From Catellatospora paridis (GTDB lineage Bacteria > Actinomycetota > Actinomycetes > Mycobacteriales > Micromonosporaceae): 64,000 nt of DNA. The stretch covers positions 115,264 through 179,263 of the forward strand of contig NZ_ML769314.1 of assembly GCF_009720365.1 (NCBI RefSeq), in the 5' to 3' direction. Positions 63,569 through 64,000 of this stretch are shown here, one piece after another. The translations under genes were made by a program, and so were the position numbers. Each line of letters opens with the position of its first letter. Position 1 is the first letter of the stretch. The notes under the pieces were generated by a model. That model had not been told where the DNA came from, did not search any database, and saw only the letters and a program-made list of their open reading frames with translations.

Positions 63569-63624
63569 GGAAAGGAGGGGCGCCTTCACATCGCCATGTG
63601 TGGTGGCAGGTGCCCTTCCTTTCC
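63569..63624. repeat. Dispersed hairpin repeat, copy 2
   Basis: Downstream of ppdK, 17-base arms (63569-63585 and 63608-63624) pair with two G-T mismatches around a loop containing TTCACATCGCCATGTGT. It resembles the element at 56052-56106 in stem (AAGG-G-CCTT) and loop. It probably also ends the ppdK transcript. Confidence 0.7.
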
Positions 63625-63704
63625 GCCAGGTTTACGGGTGGTGGCAGACGGGAATCCGGGGGCGTACGCTTTCGGCACTCTGTCCACACCGGCAGGAGGC
63701 GGCG

Positions 63705-64000
63705 ATGGGGCTGCGCTGGCATGGCACCGCAGTGGACGCCGGGGATCCGGCGCGGCTGGCTCGCTGGTGGGCTGAGGTCCTCCATTTCCAGATACTGGAG
63801 GAGCGGCCCGACGCGGTGGCGATCGCACCCGACCAGGCGAGCTATCCGGGCATGCTGTTCGTGCAGGCGCCGGCCGCGAAGGTCGGCCGCAACCGGCTGC
63901 AGGTAGAGCTGGACTGCGACGATCTCGTGTCCGACATCGAGCGGCTGATGGACATGGGCGCGCGCCACGTGCCGGCCGAGACGCCGAGCACGCCGTGGAC
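63705..64000 (+). CDS. VOC/glyoxalase-like protein, 3' end outside window
   Basis: The ATG at 63705 has GGAGG 5 bases upstream, and the frame stays open to the window end (98 residues visible). The sequence GLRWHGTAVDAGDPARLARW continues into FQILEERPDAVAIAPDQ and NRLQVELDCDDLVSDIERLM. It matches the actinobacterial glyoxalase-like/VOC family that binds small ligands or metals, starting with the family's 'vDa-Dp--la-FW' pattern. Only the first of the expected half-domains is complete. Role unknown. Confidence 0.75.
   Translation, partial: MGLRWHGTAVDAGDPARLARWWAEVLHFQILEERPDAVAIAPDQASYPGMLFVQAPAAKVGRNRLQVELDCDDLVSDIERLMDMGARHVPAETPSTPW

Overview
The window is very GC-rich, its genes are tightly packed with many ATGA/TGATG overlaps, and several genes use GTG or TTG starts. 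Polyphosphate glucokinase, secreted alpha-lytic-type protease, RHS/DNRLRE secreted proteins and AAGGGCACCTTC-type intergenic hairpins all point to a filamentous actinobacterium, most likely a member of the Micromonosporaceae. That assignment is inferred from content, not from a marker gene. No rRNA, tRNA, CRISPR array, transposase or integrase was seen.

Left part (1-21833): the 3' end of a HEAT-repeat gene, an acyl ligase, a UGT/MGT-type glycosyltransferase, a GNAT acetyltransferase, a PLP decarboxylase, an APH-type kinase, polyphosphate glucokinase and two small membrane proteins. Then comes a stretch whose GC bias looks weaker: a 2172-aa secreted RHS protein with an orphan C-terminal domain, a downstream membrane/PH-like gene and a DNRLRE-type secreted protein. 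A GDSL esterase/P450 pair follows.

Centre (about 22193-49510): an apparent specialised-metabolite gene cluster. It encodes all three dedicated steps of 4-hydroxyphenylglycine (Hpg) supply: a 4-hydroxymandelate synthase-type dioxygenase, an FMN hydroxymandelate oxidase and an HpgT-type aminotransferase. No NRPS module is visible. Instead there is a coupled operon of acyl ligase, two ACPs, a ketosynthase, a PF13723-like KS-related protein, a second ligase and a second ketosynthase. Around it lie an orphan E1alpha/E1beta pair, an O-methyltransferase, a PhyH Fe/2OG oxygenase, a DUF3050 (haem-oxygenase-like) protein, an ATP-grasp ligase, an alpha/beta hydrolase, an SGNH hydrolase, a third ligase and two MFS exporters that share an unusual C-terminal cytosolic domain. 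A plausible reading is that an aryl unit made through 4-hydroxymandelate (Hpg or an aroyl thioester) is joined to a carrier-bound acyl chain by discrete enzymes. The product cannot be deduced.

Right part (49850-64000): a tiny strongly translated repeat peptide, a NarL-type two-component system, a lipoprotein, a PP2C-like phosphatase with a small partner, a sugar ABC transporter, a MerR regulator, an M23 peptidase with a CRP-like site upstream, a second P450, pyruvate phosphate dikinase and a truncated VOC gene.

Oddities worth attention are two copies of a small MSERSER-type ORF cassette, each coupled by ATGA overlap to a cluster gene, and the EVAKR repeat peptide at 49850-49936.
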